The notes under the pieces were generated by a model. It saw only the letters and a program-made list of their open reading frames with translations. It made no database searches and was not told the DNA's origin. The position numbers were made by a program, and so were the translations under genes. Of a DNA stretch of 64,000 nt, positions 1 through 7,681 are shown piece after piece; position 1 is the first letter of the stretch; every line of letters begins with the position of its first letter. Source of the DNA: Nocardioides insulae DSM 17944 (lineage in GTDB: Bacteria; Actinomycetota; Actinomycetes; Propionibacteriales; Nocardioidaceae). The DNA lies in assembly GCF_000422825.1 (NCBI RefSeq), contig NZ_KE383928.1, forward strand, positions 756,930-820,929, written 5' to 3'.

Positions 1-398
1 GCAAGCTCCTCGACGAGGGCCAGGCCGGTGAGAACGTCGGTCTGCTCCTGCGCGGTACCAAGCGCGAGGACGTCGAGCGCGGCATGGTCGTGATCAAGCC
101 GGGGACCACCACCCCGCACACGAACTTCGAGGCCTCGGTCTACATCCTGAGCAAGGAGGAGGGCGGCCGCCACACGCCGTTCTTCAACAACTACCGTCCG
201 CAGTTCTACTTCCGTACCACGGACGTGACCGGCGTCGTGACCCTTCCCGAGGGCACCGAGATGGTCATGCCGGGTGACAACACCGAGATGAGCGCCGAGC
301 TCATCCAGCCTGTCGCCATGGAAGAGGGCGACAAGTTCGCGATCCGTGAGGGTGGCCGCACCGTCGGCGCCGGCCGGATCACCAAGGTCGTCAAGTGA
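1..398 (+). CDS. tuf: elongation factor Tu, C-terminal part (partial at the window edge)
   Basis: EF-Tu is the GTPase that delivers aminoacyl-tRNA to the ribosomal A site. Only about the last 130 residues are present. The reading frame starts at base 3 and is open to the left edge, so the first ATG seen (base 84) is internal. The visible part is the end of domain II and domain III, with the characteristic stretches [35 protein letters not shown] and [21 protein letters not shown] strong UUCG-loop terminator follows 27 bases after the stop. In many bacteria rpsJ follows tuf closely; here about 10 kb intervenes. Identification is certain from sequence alone. Confidence 0.98.
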   Translation, partial: KLLDEGQAGENVGLLLRGTKREDVERGMVVIKPGTTTPHTNFEASVYILSKEEGGRHTPFFNNYRPQFYFRTTDVTGVVTLPEGTEMVMPGDNTEMSAELIQPVAMEEGDKFAIREGGRTVGAGRITKVVK

Positions 399-425
399 TC
401 TGACGCGGACACCGTCCGCACTGTG

Positions 426-457
426 AAGGGCGCTCCCACTTCGGTGGGGGCGCCCTT
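426..457 (+). terminator. Rho-independent-type terminator of tuf
   Basis: A 14-bp stem (426-439 with 444-457, one G-T wobble) closes on a TTCG tetraloop 27 bases after the tuf stop. Only a short T run follows, as is common in high-GC actinobacteria. Confidence 0.85.
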
Positions 458-598
458 TCGCATTTCCCGGCCGGCACGCCTCCACAGCGGGACCCTCGGG
501 CCTGACCCCCGCTGCGTGCAGGGCCGGTTGTCGCCCGACAACGGCGCCGGAGCATTCCGTGCGGCTGTGCACGCCAGCGGAAAAGTGCCAACGTCGAT

Positions 599-625
599 TG
601 TCGAAGAACGCCGTCGCCGTTCGAC
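599..625 (+). promoter_or_regulatory. candidate ECF42-type promoter of the YCII/sigma pair
   Basis: TGTCGA at 599-604 and CGAC at 622-625 are separated by 17 bases and lie about 50 bases before the YCII gene. From memory, ECF42 sigma factors recognise TGTCGA in the -35 region and a CGAC/CGTC-like -10. The match and the position suggest that the downstream sigma factor drives its own operon. This is a by-eye match, not a scored motif search. Confidence 0.45.
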
Positions 626-672
626 GCATGTTGGAGAGCAGGTCCACCAACAAACCACGAGGAGTGATCGAG

Positions 673-1047
673 ATGCCCCGTTTCATGGGATTCGTGAGGA
701 TGGCGGAAGGCATCGGCACGCCGCCGCAGGCGATGTTCGATGCGATGGAGGCACATATCGGTGAGCGGGCTGCGAAGGGTGTGTTCCTCGACGGCGGCGG
801 CCTGTACGGCACCGAGGACGCCGTGAACTTCGTCGTTCGACAGGGCGAGGTCAGCCGGGTCGACGGACCCTACGCCGAGGCCAAGGAGGTCGTCGGTGGC
901 TGGGCCATCATGAACTACGACACCGTCGAGGAGGCCGTGGCCGACCAGCGCGAGTTCGCCGAACTGCATGCCAAGCACTGGCCTGAGGCGACTGTGATCG
1001 CGACCCTGAGGCAGATCTCGGAGGCGCCGGAGGAGCCGGGCGACTGA
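673..1047 (+). CDS. YCII-related (DGPF-type) protein
   Basis: A 124-residue single-domain protein of the YCII-related family, a ferredoxin-like alpha+beta fold. Its biochemical role in DGPF proteins is not established. The family signature is seen as VDGPYAEAKEVVGGWAIM around residues 57-74 (DGPY in place of DGPF), followed by DTVEEAVADQREFAELHAKHWP. An in-frame start exists at 559, but ATG 673 has a ribosome binding site (ACGAGGAG, about 8 bases upstream) and gives the family's usual length. It lies 22 bases before an ECF42-like sigma factor gene, and this pairing is the hallmark of the ECF42 group. A TGTCGA-type promoter candidate lies upstream at 599. Confidence 0.85.
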   Translation: MPRFMGFVRMAEGIGTPPQAMFDAMEAHIGERAAKGVFLDGGGLYGTEDAVNFVVRQGEVSRVDGPYAEAKEVVGGWAIMNYDTVEEAVADQREFAELHAKHWPEATVIATLRQISEAPEEPGD

Positions 1048-1069
1048 GCGGAATCACTACGCTGGCCGG

Positions 1070-2362
1070 GTGCCGGAAGGGATCAGCGCCGAGGACCCGA
1101 GCGAGGTCGTCCTCGCCGCGTGGCGGGCCGAGTCGGCCCGCCTCGTCGGCGCACTCACCCGGATGACCGGTGACCTGGAACTGGCCGAGGACCTGGCCCA
1201 GGACGCCCTGGTGGCCGCCCTCGAGCAGTGGCCCGCGACCGGCGTCCCGCACAACCCGGCGGCCTGGCTGATGACCACCGCGAAGCGGCGCGGCATCGAC
1301 CACTTCCGACGGGCCGACAATCTCCGAGGCAAGCTCGCCGAGGTCGCGCATGCGCGCCGGGGACAGGAGGCGCAGATGCCCGATCTGGACGATCAGGTCG
1401 ACCACGTCGAGGACGACGTCCTGCGACTGATCTTCTTGTCCTGCCACCCTGCGCTGTCCCCCGACTCCCGAGCCGCCCTGACCCTACGCCTGGTGGGAGG
1501 ACTGACCACCCGCGAGATCGCGCGCGGATTCCTCACCACCGAGGCCGCGATGGGCCAGCGGATCTCGCGAGCCAAACGCACCCTGTCCGAGGCGCACGCC
1601 GAGTTCGAGTTGCCCACCGCGGCGCAGCGGGACAGCCGCCTGGACGATGTCATGGCGGTCATCTACCTGATCTTCAACGAGGGCTACGCCGCCACCGCGG
1701 GGGAGGAGTGGACGCGGCCAGAACTCGCCGCGGAGGCGATCCGGCTCGCTGGGATGCTCTCGGACCTGACCCCGGAGGAGCCGGAGGTGCTCGGGCTGGA
1801 GGCATTGGTGGCGCTCCAGGGGTCGCGGCTGTCCGCCCGCGTCGACGAGCGCGGTGCGCCGGTCCTGCTGGAGGCCCAGGACCGATCGCGCTGGGACCGG
1901 TCTCTGATCCGCAGCGGGACGGCGGCACTACGGCGGGCCGAACGGCTCGCCACTCGCGGGACACCGGTCGGGAAGTACTTCCTCCAGGCCTCGATCGCGG
2001 CTCAGCATGCGCGCGCCGAGCGTGCCGAGGACACGGACTGGCGTCAGATCGCGGCGCTGTACGACGTACTGGCCCGGGCCGCGCCAGGGCCGGTCGTGGA
2101 GGTGAACCGTGCGGTGGCGCACGGACGCGCCTTCGGCCCGGACTCAGGTCTTGCCGTGCTGGCGACGCTGGCCGGGGGCGCGCTGGCCGACTCTCCGTTG
2201 CTGCCCAGCGTGCGAGGCGATCTGCTCGAGCGGGCGGGACGGCACCGGGAAGCGGCCGGGGCCTTCACCGAGGCGGCGGCGCGCACCCGGAACCAGAGCG
2301 AGCGCGCGGTCCTGCGCGGTCGGGCCGAACTGAACCTGGCACGCGCCTCGGAGCATGGGTGA
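1070..2362 (+). CDS. ECF RNA polymerase sigma factor, ECF42-like with long C-terminal extension
   Basis: A 430-residue alternative sigma factor that should direct RNA polymerase to a small target set. Sigma-2 spans about residues 15-85 (RLVGALTRMTGDLELAEDLAQDALVAALEQW, then AAWLMTTAKRRGIDHFRR). Sigma-4 spans about 115-175 (LTLRLVGGLTTREIARGFL and ISRAKRTLSEA). Residues from about 190 form an Ala/Leu/Arg-rich helical, TPR-like extension with the conserved AVIYLIFNEGYAA motif of this subfamily. The start is GTG at 1070, 22 bases after the YCII stop. ECF42 members lack a classic anti-sigma factor, and the C-terminal extension is known to be needed for activity. The physiological signal is unknown. 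Confidence 0.9.
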   Translation: MPEGISAEDPSEVVLAAWRAESARLVGALTRMTGDLELAEDLAQDALVAALEQWPATGVPHNPAAWLMTTAKRRGIDHFRRADNLRGKLAEVAHARRGQEAQMPDLDDQVDHVEDDVLRLIFLSCHPALSPDSRAALTLRLVGGLTTREIARGFLTTEAAMGQRISRAKRTLSEAHAEFELPTAAQRDSRLDDVMAVIYLIFNEGYAATAGEEWTRPELAAEAIRLAGMLSDLTPEEPEVLGLEALVALQGSRLSARVDERGAPVLLEAQDRSRWDRSLIRSGTAALRRAERLATRGTPVGKYFLQASIAAQHARAERAEDTDWRQIAALYDVLARAAPGPVVEVNRAVAHGRAFGPDSGLAVLATLAGGALADSPLLPSVRGDLLERAGRHREAAGAFTEAAARTRNQSERAVLRGRAELNLARASEHG

Positions 2363-2372
2363 GCCTGAACGC

Positions 2373-2409
2373 CGAGCGGCCCGCATGCGGGGTGCATGCG
2401 GGCCGCTCG
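2373..2409. terminator. bidirectional terminator between the sigma factor and MFS genes
   Basis: A perfect 16-bp inverted repeat (2373-2388 with 2394-2409, loop GGGGT) sits between two convergent genes and can terminate both. Confidence 0.85.
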
Positions 2410-2415
2410 GGGTCG

Positions 2416-2470
2416 CGGTGGGCCCAGTCGGTGGGCCGAGCCGGTGGGCTCAGTCGGTGGCGGGCTCGGT
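2416..2470. repeat. short tandem repeat CGGTGGGC(C/T)(C/G)AG(T/C)
   Basis: About four imperfect 13-base copies of a CGGTGGGCNNAGY unit run through the convergent intergenic region into the last codons of the MFS gene. Probably replication slippage in GC-rich DNA. No function is proposed. Confidence 0.5.
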
Positions 2471-3889
2471 GCGCCGCAGCATCACGACGAACGCGAGCGT
2501 GACCAGGCACAGCACGGCGGCGACGAGCCAGATCACGGAGAAGGCCGCCTCGGAGGGAACCGCGGAGCCATTCAGCACCATCGAGCTCAGGATCATTCCG
2601 AACACGACCGTGCCGAGGGAGCCGGCGGAGGTGCGGAGCATGTTGTACATGCCGGTGTTGATGCCCGCAGAGGCGGGATCGCTGCGCTGGAGCAGCATGG
2701 TGGGCAGCATCGACATGGCGATCGCGATGCCGAAGGAGGCCACCATGTTGCCGCCCAGAACGGCCGCGAGGGAGCCGTGCCAGGTCGCCAGCGAGGCGTA
2801 CCCCGCGGCAGCCAGGACCATGCCGATCCCGAGCGCGTTGGCGTGACCGACCCGCGCCGCGAGGCGTGCGGCCACGAATCCGGCGACGGCCGCCGCGATG
2901 GCGGGGGGTGCCAACAGGTAGCCGATCTGGACCGGCTCGAGGGACAGGCCGTAGCCCAGGGTCTCCCGGGGGAGGCCGGCGTAGATCGAGTACATCGTCA
3001 TCAGGCCGAAGAAGACGAAGCCGTCGACGGCTGCGACGACGAACAACGGCGCGGTGAGCCGACGGCTCAGCCGGCGTACGTCCACCAGCGGGTTGGCGAC
3101 ACGCAGTTCGAGCAGGACCCACGCGGCCAGGGCGATGACCCCGCCCACGACCGCCCCGGTGACGGCGCCGCTCCAGCCCTGCTTGGGCTGCTGGGAGAGG
3201 CCGTAGAGCAGGACGGCCAGCCCGATGCCGAGCAGGGCGGCGCCCGGCCAGTCGATGCGGCCGGCCGCGCGGGTGGTGGTCTCCTTGACCAGGAAGATCG
3301 GCACCGCCAAGCAGATCGTCATGAAGATGACCGGGATCCACAGCGTGGTGCGCAGGTCACCGGTCCAGTCCATCACCTGGCCGCTCAGGATGCCGCCGAC
3401 CGAGACGCCGAGGGTCAGGCTGCCGACCAGCAGGCCGATGCCCAGGCCGGCGGAGCTGCCGCCGCGCTCGCGGACGATCGCGAACTCCAGGGGGAGGAAG
3501 ACGGTCAGGGCGCCGATGAGGACCCGACCGAGGATCAGCATGTGGTAGTTCGGGGCCGTCGCGACCAGCACAGCGCCGACGATGGTGATCGCGATGGCGA
3601 CGGCGAGCATCCGGCGATGGCCGGTCTTGTCCCCGAGCTTGGCCAGCACCGGCACGAAGATCGCTGCCGCGAGCAGGTAGGACGAGGTCACCCATCCGAC
3701 CTGGCCGGCCGAGATCTCGAACTCGTGTGTGACGGCAGTGAGGAGCGGCTGCATCCAGCCCTGGAGCATGCCGCTGCAGAACTCGACGAAGATCAGGGCT
3801 CCCACCATTCCCAGGGCGGCGGGAGCGGGTGGGCGAGAGTCGCGTCGGGGGGTCGTGGCACTCGGGCGCACGGACGCCGTACTGGCCAT
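2450..3889 (-). CDS. MFS transporter, DHA2-like (14 TM)
   Basis: A 479-residue inner-membrane major facilitator with about 14 hydrophobic segments, as in the DHA2 drug:H+ antiporter subfamily. Family motifs are LAKLGDKTGHRRMLA between TM2 and TM3 (motif A) and GLGIGLLVGSLTLGVSVGGILSG (motif C-like) around TM5. The ATG at 3889 has an AGGAGG ribosome binding site 8 bases upstream. It lies downstream of, and on the same strand as, a tandem Lrp/AsnC regulator, with 326 bases between them. A copy of an imperfect dyad that also precedes the regulator gene lies at 4180-4192. Efflux of a drug, amino acid or other small metabolite is likely; the substrate is unknown. Confidence 0.85.
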   Translation of the reverse strand: MASTASVRPSATTPRRDSRPPAPAALGMVGALIFVEFCSGMLQGWMQPLLTAVTHEFEISAGQVGWVTSSYLLAAAIFVPVLAKLGDKTGHRRMLAVAIAITIVGAVLVATAPNYHMLILGRVLIGALTVFLPLEFAIVRERGGSSAGLGIGLLVGSLTLGVSVGGILSGQVMDWTGDLRTTLWIPVIFMTICLAVPIFLVKETTTRAAGRIDWPGAALLGIGLAVLLYGLSQQPKQGWSGAVTGAVVGGVIALAAWVLLELRVANPLVDVRRLSRRLTAPLFVVAAVDGFVFFGLMTMYSIYAGLPRETLGYGLSLEPVQIGYLLAPPAIAAAVAGFVAARLAARVGHANALGIGMVLAAAGYASLATWHGSLAAVLGGNMVASFGIAIAMSMLPTMLLQRSDPASAGINTGMYNMLRTSAGSLGTVVFGMILSSMVLNGSAVPSEAAFSVIWLVAAVLCLVTLAFVVMLRRTEPATD

Positions 3890-4215
3890 CGGGGCCTCCT
3901 GGAAGATGAGGTGTGTCGGGGGTCACGGGTGATGCCGGGTCATCCCAGCAGAGCCGGGGTTCCAGCGCGGAATTCGGGAGTCCATTCCAGCTGCTTCTGC
4001 CGGATTCAGCCGCAATGGGACGGTCTGTGCCCAGGATCCGTCTGTCCCGTGCCGCGGGCCGGAGCCTCCTCCGGGCGAAACGGGGCCTGGGCCGAGTCGG
4101 CTCGCGGCGGTACGACGTCCTACCGGTGCCCGTCCGGGGGCCCGCTGCCTCACGGGTCGGGCGCCGGCGTGCACGGAACCTGAGGAGTCTTCGGCGCTTC
4201 CCCCCGGGGCGCCTC
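3890..4215. other. intergenic region upstream of the MFS gene
   Basis: This 326-base region holds the dyad at 4180, an inverted repeat GGAAT (3969-3973) / ATTCC (3984-3988), and three similar heptamers ATCCCAG (3942), GTTCCAG (3959) and ATTCCAG (3984). These could be regulator sites. No convincing ORF was seen. Confidence 0.4.
4180..4192. promoter_or_regulatory. candidate Lrp/AsnC operator, copy 1 (upstream of the MFS gene)
   Basis: CTGAGGAGTCTTC, an imperfect dyad (8 of 11 positions symmetric in GAGGAGTCTTC), lies just downstream of the lrp-like gene on the minus strand and about 290 bases upstream of the MFS start. The exact 13-mer recurs in inverted orientation at 5346-5358, upstream of the regulator gene. 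Confidence 0.4.
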
Positions 4216-5313
4216 CTAGGAGCGCGCCGGGTCGGAGGGGTCGTCGCCGATCAGCCAGGGGAGGGGCGGTGAACCGGTCCAGCTCGGCGGTTCACGCAGG
4301 TCGGTGGAGGCGGTCCTCCTGGCCCGCCCGTGCTGATCCAGGATCCGTCCGACCCGCTTGACGCTGTGCAGGATGACGCAGCGGTCGACCACCTGGCCGG
4401 TCCTGCTCAGCTTGGCGAGCTGGGCCTCGAGTGCGGGAACCTCACCCGGCTCGGGGACCCAGGCCTGGGCCATCAGGTTGGAGGCGCCGTCCACCGAGCC
4501 GACGAACCGGATGTAGGGGTGCTGGGCGATCGCGCGACCGAAGGCGTCGAGCCCGTCGGCCGCGACCCGGAGGAAGAGCCACACGCCGACCGGAGTCTGT
4601 GAGCGCCCGCGGGCGAGGTCGCAGCGGAGCCGGAGCTGGCCGTTCCCGAGCAGCAGGTTGAGGCGCCGGCGTACCGTCGTCTCGCTCAGCCCGGTGAGCT
4701 GGGCGAGTTCGGAGGTGCTGAGCCGACCGTCGCGCCCGAGGGCCGCTGCGATCGCCCAGTCCTGGGTCGTGGGCGGGGTCGCGGGCCGGACGGCGTGCTC
4801 GGGGCTGAGGGCGAGGATGTCCCGCTCCGCCGGTGTCGGGGCACGCCAGTCCGAGCCGTCCGCGAACTGTTTGAACTCGAGTCGGGTGTTGATGCCGAGT
4901 ACGCCGTCCAGGCCGGAGAAGCGGCGCAGGACGTACTCCGACATCTCCGTGGCCGATCGGGTGATGAGGGTGAGGATGAGCTCGCGACCGCCCGTGGTGA
5001 TGTCGATGTTCATGCACTGGGGGTCCTGGGCCAAGGACTCCGCGATCTCGAAGGTGCGTGCGGCGACACAGCGCAGTTCGATCAGGGCGGTCATCCGGCG
5101 GGGGGTCCGGAGGGGATAGGCGGCCACCCACGCCTCCCCGGCCGCGGTGAGGCGCTGCCATCGGCGCGCCGCCGTCGCCGGGTCGATCTGCAGGACGCGA
5201 CCCACGCTCGCCCAGGAGGCGCGCGGATTGACCTGGAGGGCGTTGATCAGGGCGAACGCGTCCTCATCGGATACGCCGGAGCCGTCGAGCAGTGCAGGAG
5301 CCACGCACGCCAC
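4216..5313 (-). CDS. Lrp/AsnC family transcriptional regulator with two tandem units
   Basis: 365 residues, about twice the usual Lrp length. It contains two winged-helix plus ligand-binding (RAM-like) units: an N-terminal HTH at about 15-60 (INALQVNPRASWASVGRVLQ) with its effector region to about 150, and a second HTH at about 185-230 (LSTSELAQLTGLSETTVRRRLNLLL) with its effector region to about 330. The start is GTG 5313 with ACGGAG about 10 bases upstream. The next gene downstream on the strand is an MFS transporter, a common regulator/exporter pair. Matching 13-base dyads lie before this gene (5346) and before the transporter (4180), suggesting autoregulation plus transporter control. The ligand, perhaps an amino acid, is not visible. 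Confidence 0.88.
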   Translation of the reverse strand: MACVAPALLDGSGVSDEDAFALINALQVNPRASWASVGRVLQIDPATAARRWQRLTAAGEAWVAAYPLRTPRRMTALIELRCVAARTFEIAESLAQDPQCMNIDITTGGRELILTLITRSATEMSEYVLRRFSGLDGVLGINTRLEFKQFADGSDWRAPTPAERDILALSPEHAVRPATPPTTQDWAIAAALGRDGRLSTSELAQLTGLSETTVRRRLNLLLGNGQLRLRCDLARGRSQTPVGVWLFLRVAADGLDAFGRAIAQHPYIRFVGSVDGASNLMAQAWVPEPGEVPALEAQLAKLSRTGQVVDRCVILHSVKRVGRILDQHGRARRTASTDLREPPSWTGSPPLPWLIGDDPSDPARS

Positions 5314-5345
5314 CTCCGCTCCGTGTGGTCCGCGAGCCGATCCTA

Positions 5346-5358
5346 GAAGACTCCTCAG
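5346..5358. promoter_or_regulatory. candidate Lrp/AsnC operator, copy 2 (upstream of the regulator)
   Basis: GAAGACTCCTCAG is the exact reverse complement of the 13-mer at 4180-4192. It lies 33 bases upstream of the regulator start, where an autoregulatory site would be expected. Confidence 0.4.
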
Positions 5359-5400
5359 CGCCCCCCCATGGTTCGCGGCGCCGGCCGCGGAGACGACGAC

Positions 5401-5427
5401 GCCCCGGGACGGAGATCGTCCCGGGGC
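5401..5427 (-). terminator. terminator of the GH16-fold gene
   Basis: An 11-bp perfect stem (5401-5411 with 5417-5427, loop GAGAT) lies 22 bases past the stop of the minus-strand gene ending at 5449. Confidence 0.75.
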
Positions 5428-5448
5428 GCCGAAGGGATGTGGGTTCGG

Positions 5449-6249
5449 TCAGCAGGCCTTCGCGTAGCCGACCTTCTTGGGCCGCGGCGCCTTGACGTTG
5501 ACTCCGCCGCGCTTCTCCATCGAGAAGGTGCGCGCGGTGTCGATCTGGAGTCGGGAGTGGTTGGTCGCCCGCCGCTTGGAGCCCTCGAGCGCCACCCGCA
5601 TGGTGAGCGGCGTGTCGGAGTACGCCGCGCGCGTCGTACGCCGGATCGGGTCGGAGTCGACGAACCAGGTGATGTGCTTGCGCGTCACCTGGACGGCGTA
5701 GGTGTGCCACTGGTCGTTGCGCAGTCCGACCCGCTTCTTGGCGGCCCACTGGCTCTTGCCATGACGGGCGTAGAACCGGACGCTCTTGCGCTTGGGCACG
5801 TAGTTCGCCAGCGCGATGTCGCGGGCGCCGCAGTGCCGGGCCGACGTCTTGGCCGGCACGACCTCGACCACGGCGCGGGCGGGCGCCTGGCCACGCTCGT
5901 ACGCGCGTGCCCGCAGCCGCACCGACCAGCGGCCGACCTTCGCCCGGTCGGCACGCAGCGTGACCGCCATCGTGCCGCGGTTGGCGTTCTCCAGGGTCAG
6001 CATGCCGTTCTTGGTGTAGGCCTTGCCGTGCCCCGTCCGCTTCCATTGGCGACTGAGGCCGCCCCGGAAGTGGTCCACGTAGCGGACCGGCGACCAGTTG
6101 TAGTCGTAGAAGGCGAAGTCCTTGCCGCCCACGCGTGGGGACGGTGCGGGCTCGGCCGTGGCGGAACTCGGCAGGGTGGCGAGGCTGAGCCCCAGCACCG
6201 CCGCAGAGCCGATCGCCGCGCTCCGGCGTACAAGTCGTGTTCTGAGCAT
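5449..6249 (-). CDS. secreted concanavalin-A-like (GH16-fold) protein
   Basis: 266 residues with an Arg-rich N-terminus, a hydrophobic core and an ATAEP signal-peptidase region around residue 30. The mature part resembles the jelly-roll of family 16 glycoside hydrolases: YNWSPVRYVDHFRGGLSRQW near 50-70, GMLTLEN near 82, VGRWSVRLRARAYERGQ near 105, and NDQWHTYAVQVTRKHITWFVDSDPIRR near 175-200. The GH16 catalytic motif ExDxxE is not visible; the equivalent region reads RAVVEVVPAK, so it may bind rather than cut polysaccharide. It is a single gene, divergent from the alcohol dehydrogenase gene, with its own terminator. Function is uncertain beyond the fold. Confidence 0.7.
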   Translation of the reverse strand: MLRTRLVRRSAAIGSAAVLGLSLATLPSSATAEPAPSPRVGGKDFAFYDYNWSPVRYVDHFRGGLSRQWKRTGHGKAYTKNGMLTLENANRGTMAVTLRADRAKVGRWSVRLRARAYERGQAPARAVVEVVPAKTSARHCGARDIALANYVPKRKSVRFYARHGKSQWAAKKRVGLRNDQWHTYAVQVTRKHITWFVDSDPIRRTTRAAYSDTPLTMRVALEGSKRRATNHSRLQIDTARTFSMEKRGGVNVKAPRPKKVGYAKAC

Positions 6250-6336
6250 CCGGGCACGCTACACAACTCGAGACCTGTGTCCGAACTGTGGAACCGGCCG
6301 GCGCCGAGGTCCGGACACGACCCGAGCGGGAATGCC

Positions 6337-6365
6337 TTGTCCCGGAGTGCGCCAGAACCTACAGT
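6337..6365 (+). promoter_or_regulatory. candidate sigma-70-type promoter of the alcohol dehydrogenase
   Basis: TTGTCC (6337-6342) and TACAGT (6360-6365) have a 17-base spacer, about 98 bases before the ATG at 6463. Found by eye in the divergent intergenic region. Confidence 0.35.
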
Positions 6366-6462
6366 CCGATCTGTGAGGCCGATCACGGCCCTGCGACGGG
6401 CCGTACGGCCCACCTCGGACCCCATTCACCTTCATCAGTTCATCGGCGGGAGCACACACGGC

Positions 6463-7584
6463 ATGAAGACGCGCGCAGCAATTCTTCGCGAGATCAACAC
6501 CCCCTGGAGCATCGAGGAGATCGAACTCGACCCGCCGAAGCGGGGGGAGGTGCTGGTCAAGATGGCGGCCTCGGGTCTGTGCCACTCCGACGAGCACCTG
6601 GTCACCGGTGACCTGGCCGGAGCCGCCGCCGGGCCGCCGGTCATCGGAGGCCACGAGGGCGCCGGCGTCGTCCAGGAGGTGGGCGAGGGAGTGACCTCCG
6701 TCCAGCCCGGCGACCACGTCGTGTTCGGCTTCATCCCCGCGTGCGGCCGTTGCGCGGCGTGCGTCGAGGGACACTCCAACCTGTGTGACATGGGCGGCGC
6801 CCTGGCCATGGGTGTGCAGGCCGACGGCACCTCCCGACACCACTCCTCCGACGGGCTCGACCTGGGCCTGATGTGCGGGCTGGGCACCTTCGCGGAGCAC
6901 ACCGTCGTCAACGAGGCCTCGGTGGTCAAGATCGACCCGGGCTGGCCGCTGGACAAGGCCTGCCTGCTCGGGTGCGGTGTGGTGACCGGATGGGGGTCGG
7001 CGGTCAACGCCGCCCAGGTCCAGGTGGGTGACTACGTCGCGGTCGTGGGTGCCGGCGGCATCGGCTCCAACGCCATCCAGGGCGCCAGGATGGCCGGGGC
7101 CCGTGCGATCGCGGCGATCGACCCGGTGGAGTTCAAGCGCGAGAAGGCGGTCGAGTTCGGCGCCACGCACACCTACGCCTCGGTCGAGGAGGCGCAGGAG
7201 AAGATCGCGGAGTCCACCTGGGGCCGCGGTTTCGACAAGGTCATCATGACCATGGGGGTCGGCGACGGTGACGTGGTGGGCGAGGCCTTCAAGCTCGGCG
7301 CCAAGCGCTCGCGGATCGTGATCACGCAGATCCACCCGACCAGCGAGCAGAGCCTGGCCATCCCCGGCTCCATCCTCACGCTCTTCGAGAAGCAGATCGT
7401 CGGCTCCCTGTTCGGCTCGGCCAACATCCGCACCGCGATCCCGCGCCTGATGGAGCTCTATCTGCAGGGTCAGTACAACCTGGACGGCCTGGTCACCCAC
7501 ACCTACGACCTCGAGGGCGTCAACAAGGGGTACGACGCGATGCGCAACGGCGAGAACATCCGCGGCGTCATCATCTACGACTGA
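6463..7584 (+). CDS. NDMA-dependent alcohol dehydrogenase (zinc MDR family)
   Basis: 373 residues of the medium-chain dehydrogenase superfamily, oxidising primary alcohols to aldehydes. Catalytic-zinc residues are in GLCHSDEHLV (Cys, about 39) and GGHEGAGVV (His/Glu, about 64). Structural-zinc cysteines are in ACGRCAACVEGHSNLC, about 90-105. The cofactor-binding loop is VVGAGGIGSN, about 194-203. The N-terminus MKTRAAILREINTPWSIEEIELDPP is typical of the NDMA-dependent subfamily. There the bound NAD(H) does not exchange, and reoxidation in vivo is linked to mycofactocin. ATG 6463 was chosen because upstream in-frame sequence is not homologous. A perfect hairpin follows the gene. No mycofactocin genes are in the window. 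Confidence 0.92.
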   Translation: MKTRAAILREINTPWSIEEIELDPPKRGEVLVKMAASGLCHSDEHLVTGDLAGAAAGPPVIGGHEGAGVVQEVGEGVTSVQPGDHVVFGFIPACGRCAACVEGHSNLCDMGGALAMGVQADGTSRHHSSDGLDLGLMCGLGTFAEHTVVNEASVVKIDPGWPLDKACLLGCGVVTGWGSAVNAAQVQVGDYVAVVGAGGIGSNAIQGARMAGARAIAAIDPVEFKREKAVEFGATHTYASVEEAQEKIAESTWGRGFDKVIMTMGVGDGDVVGEAFKLGAKRSRIVITQIHPTSEQSLAIPGSILTLFEKQIVGSLFGSANIRTAIPRLMELYLQGQYNLDGLVTHTYDLEGVNKGYDAMRNGENIRGVIIYD

Positions 7585-7614
7585 GTCCGGCGCAGGCCCG
7601 GACCTGCCCTTCGA

Positions 7615-7651
7615 CACTGGCCCGATCGGCGCTCCGCCGATCGGGCCAGTG
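7615..7651 (+). terminator. terminator of the alcohol dehydrogenase gene
   Basis: A perfect 17-bp stem (7615-7631 with 7635-7651, loop CTC) lies 30 bases after the stop, with no T run. The same structure excludes the upstream start at 7649 for trmB. Confidence 0.8.
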
Positions 7652-7681
7652 CGTTGCCGGGTCACTAGGATCGGAGCCGTC

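Noticed and set aside
2396-4183. 595-codon plus-strand ORF opposite the MFS gene
   Set aside because: Gly/Gln/Asp/His-rich shadow; the minus strand encodes a clear membrane transporter with a good ribosome binding site.
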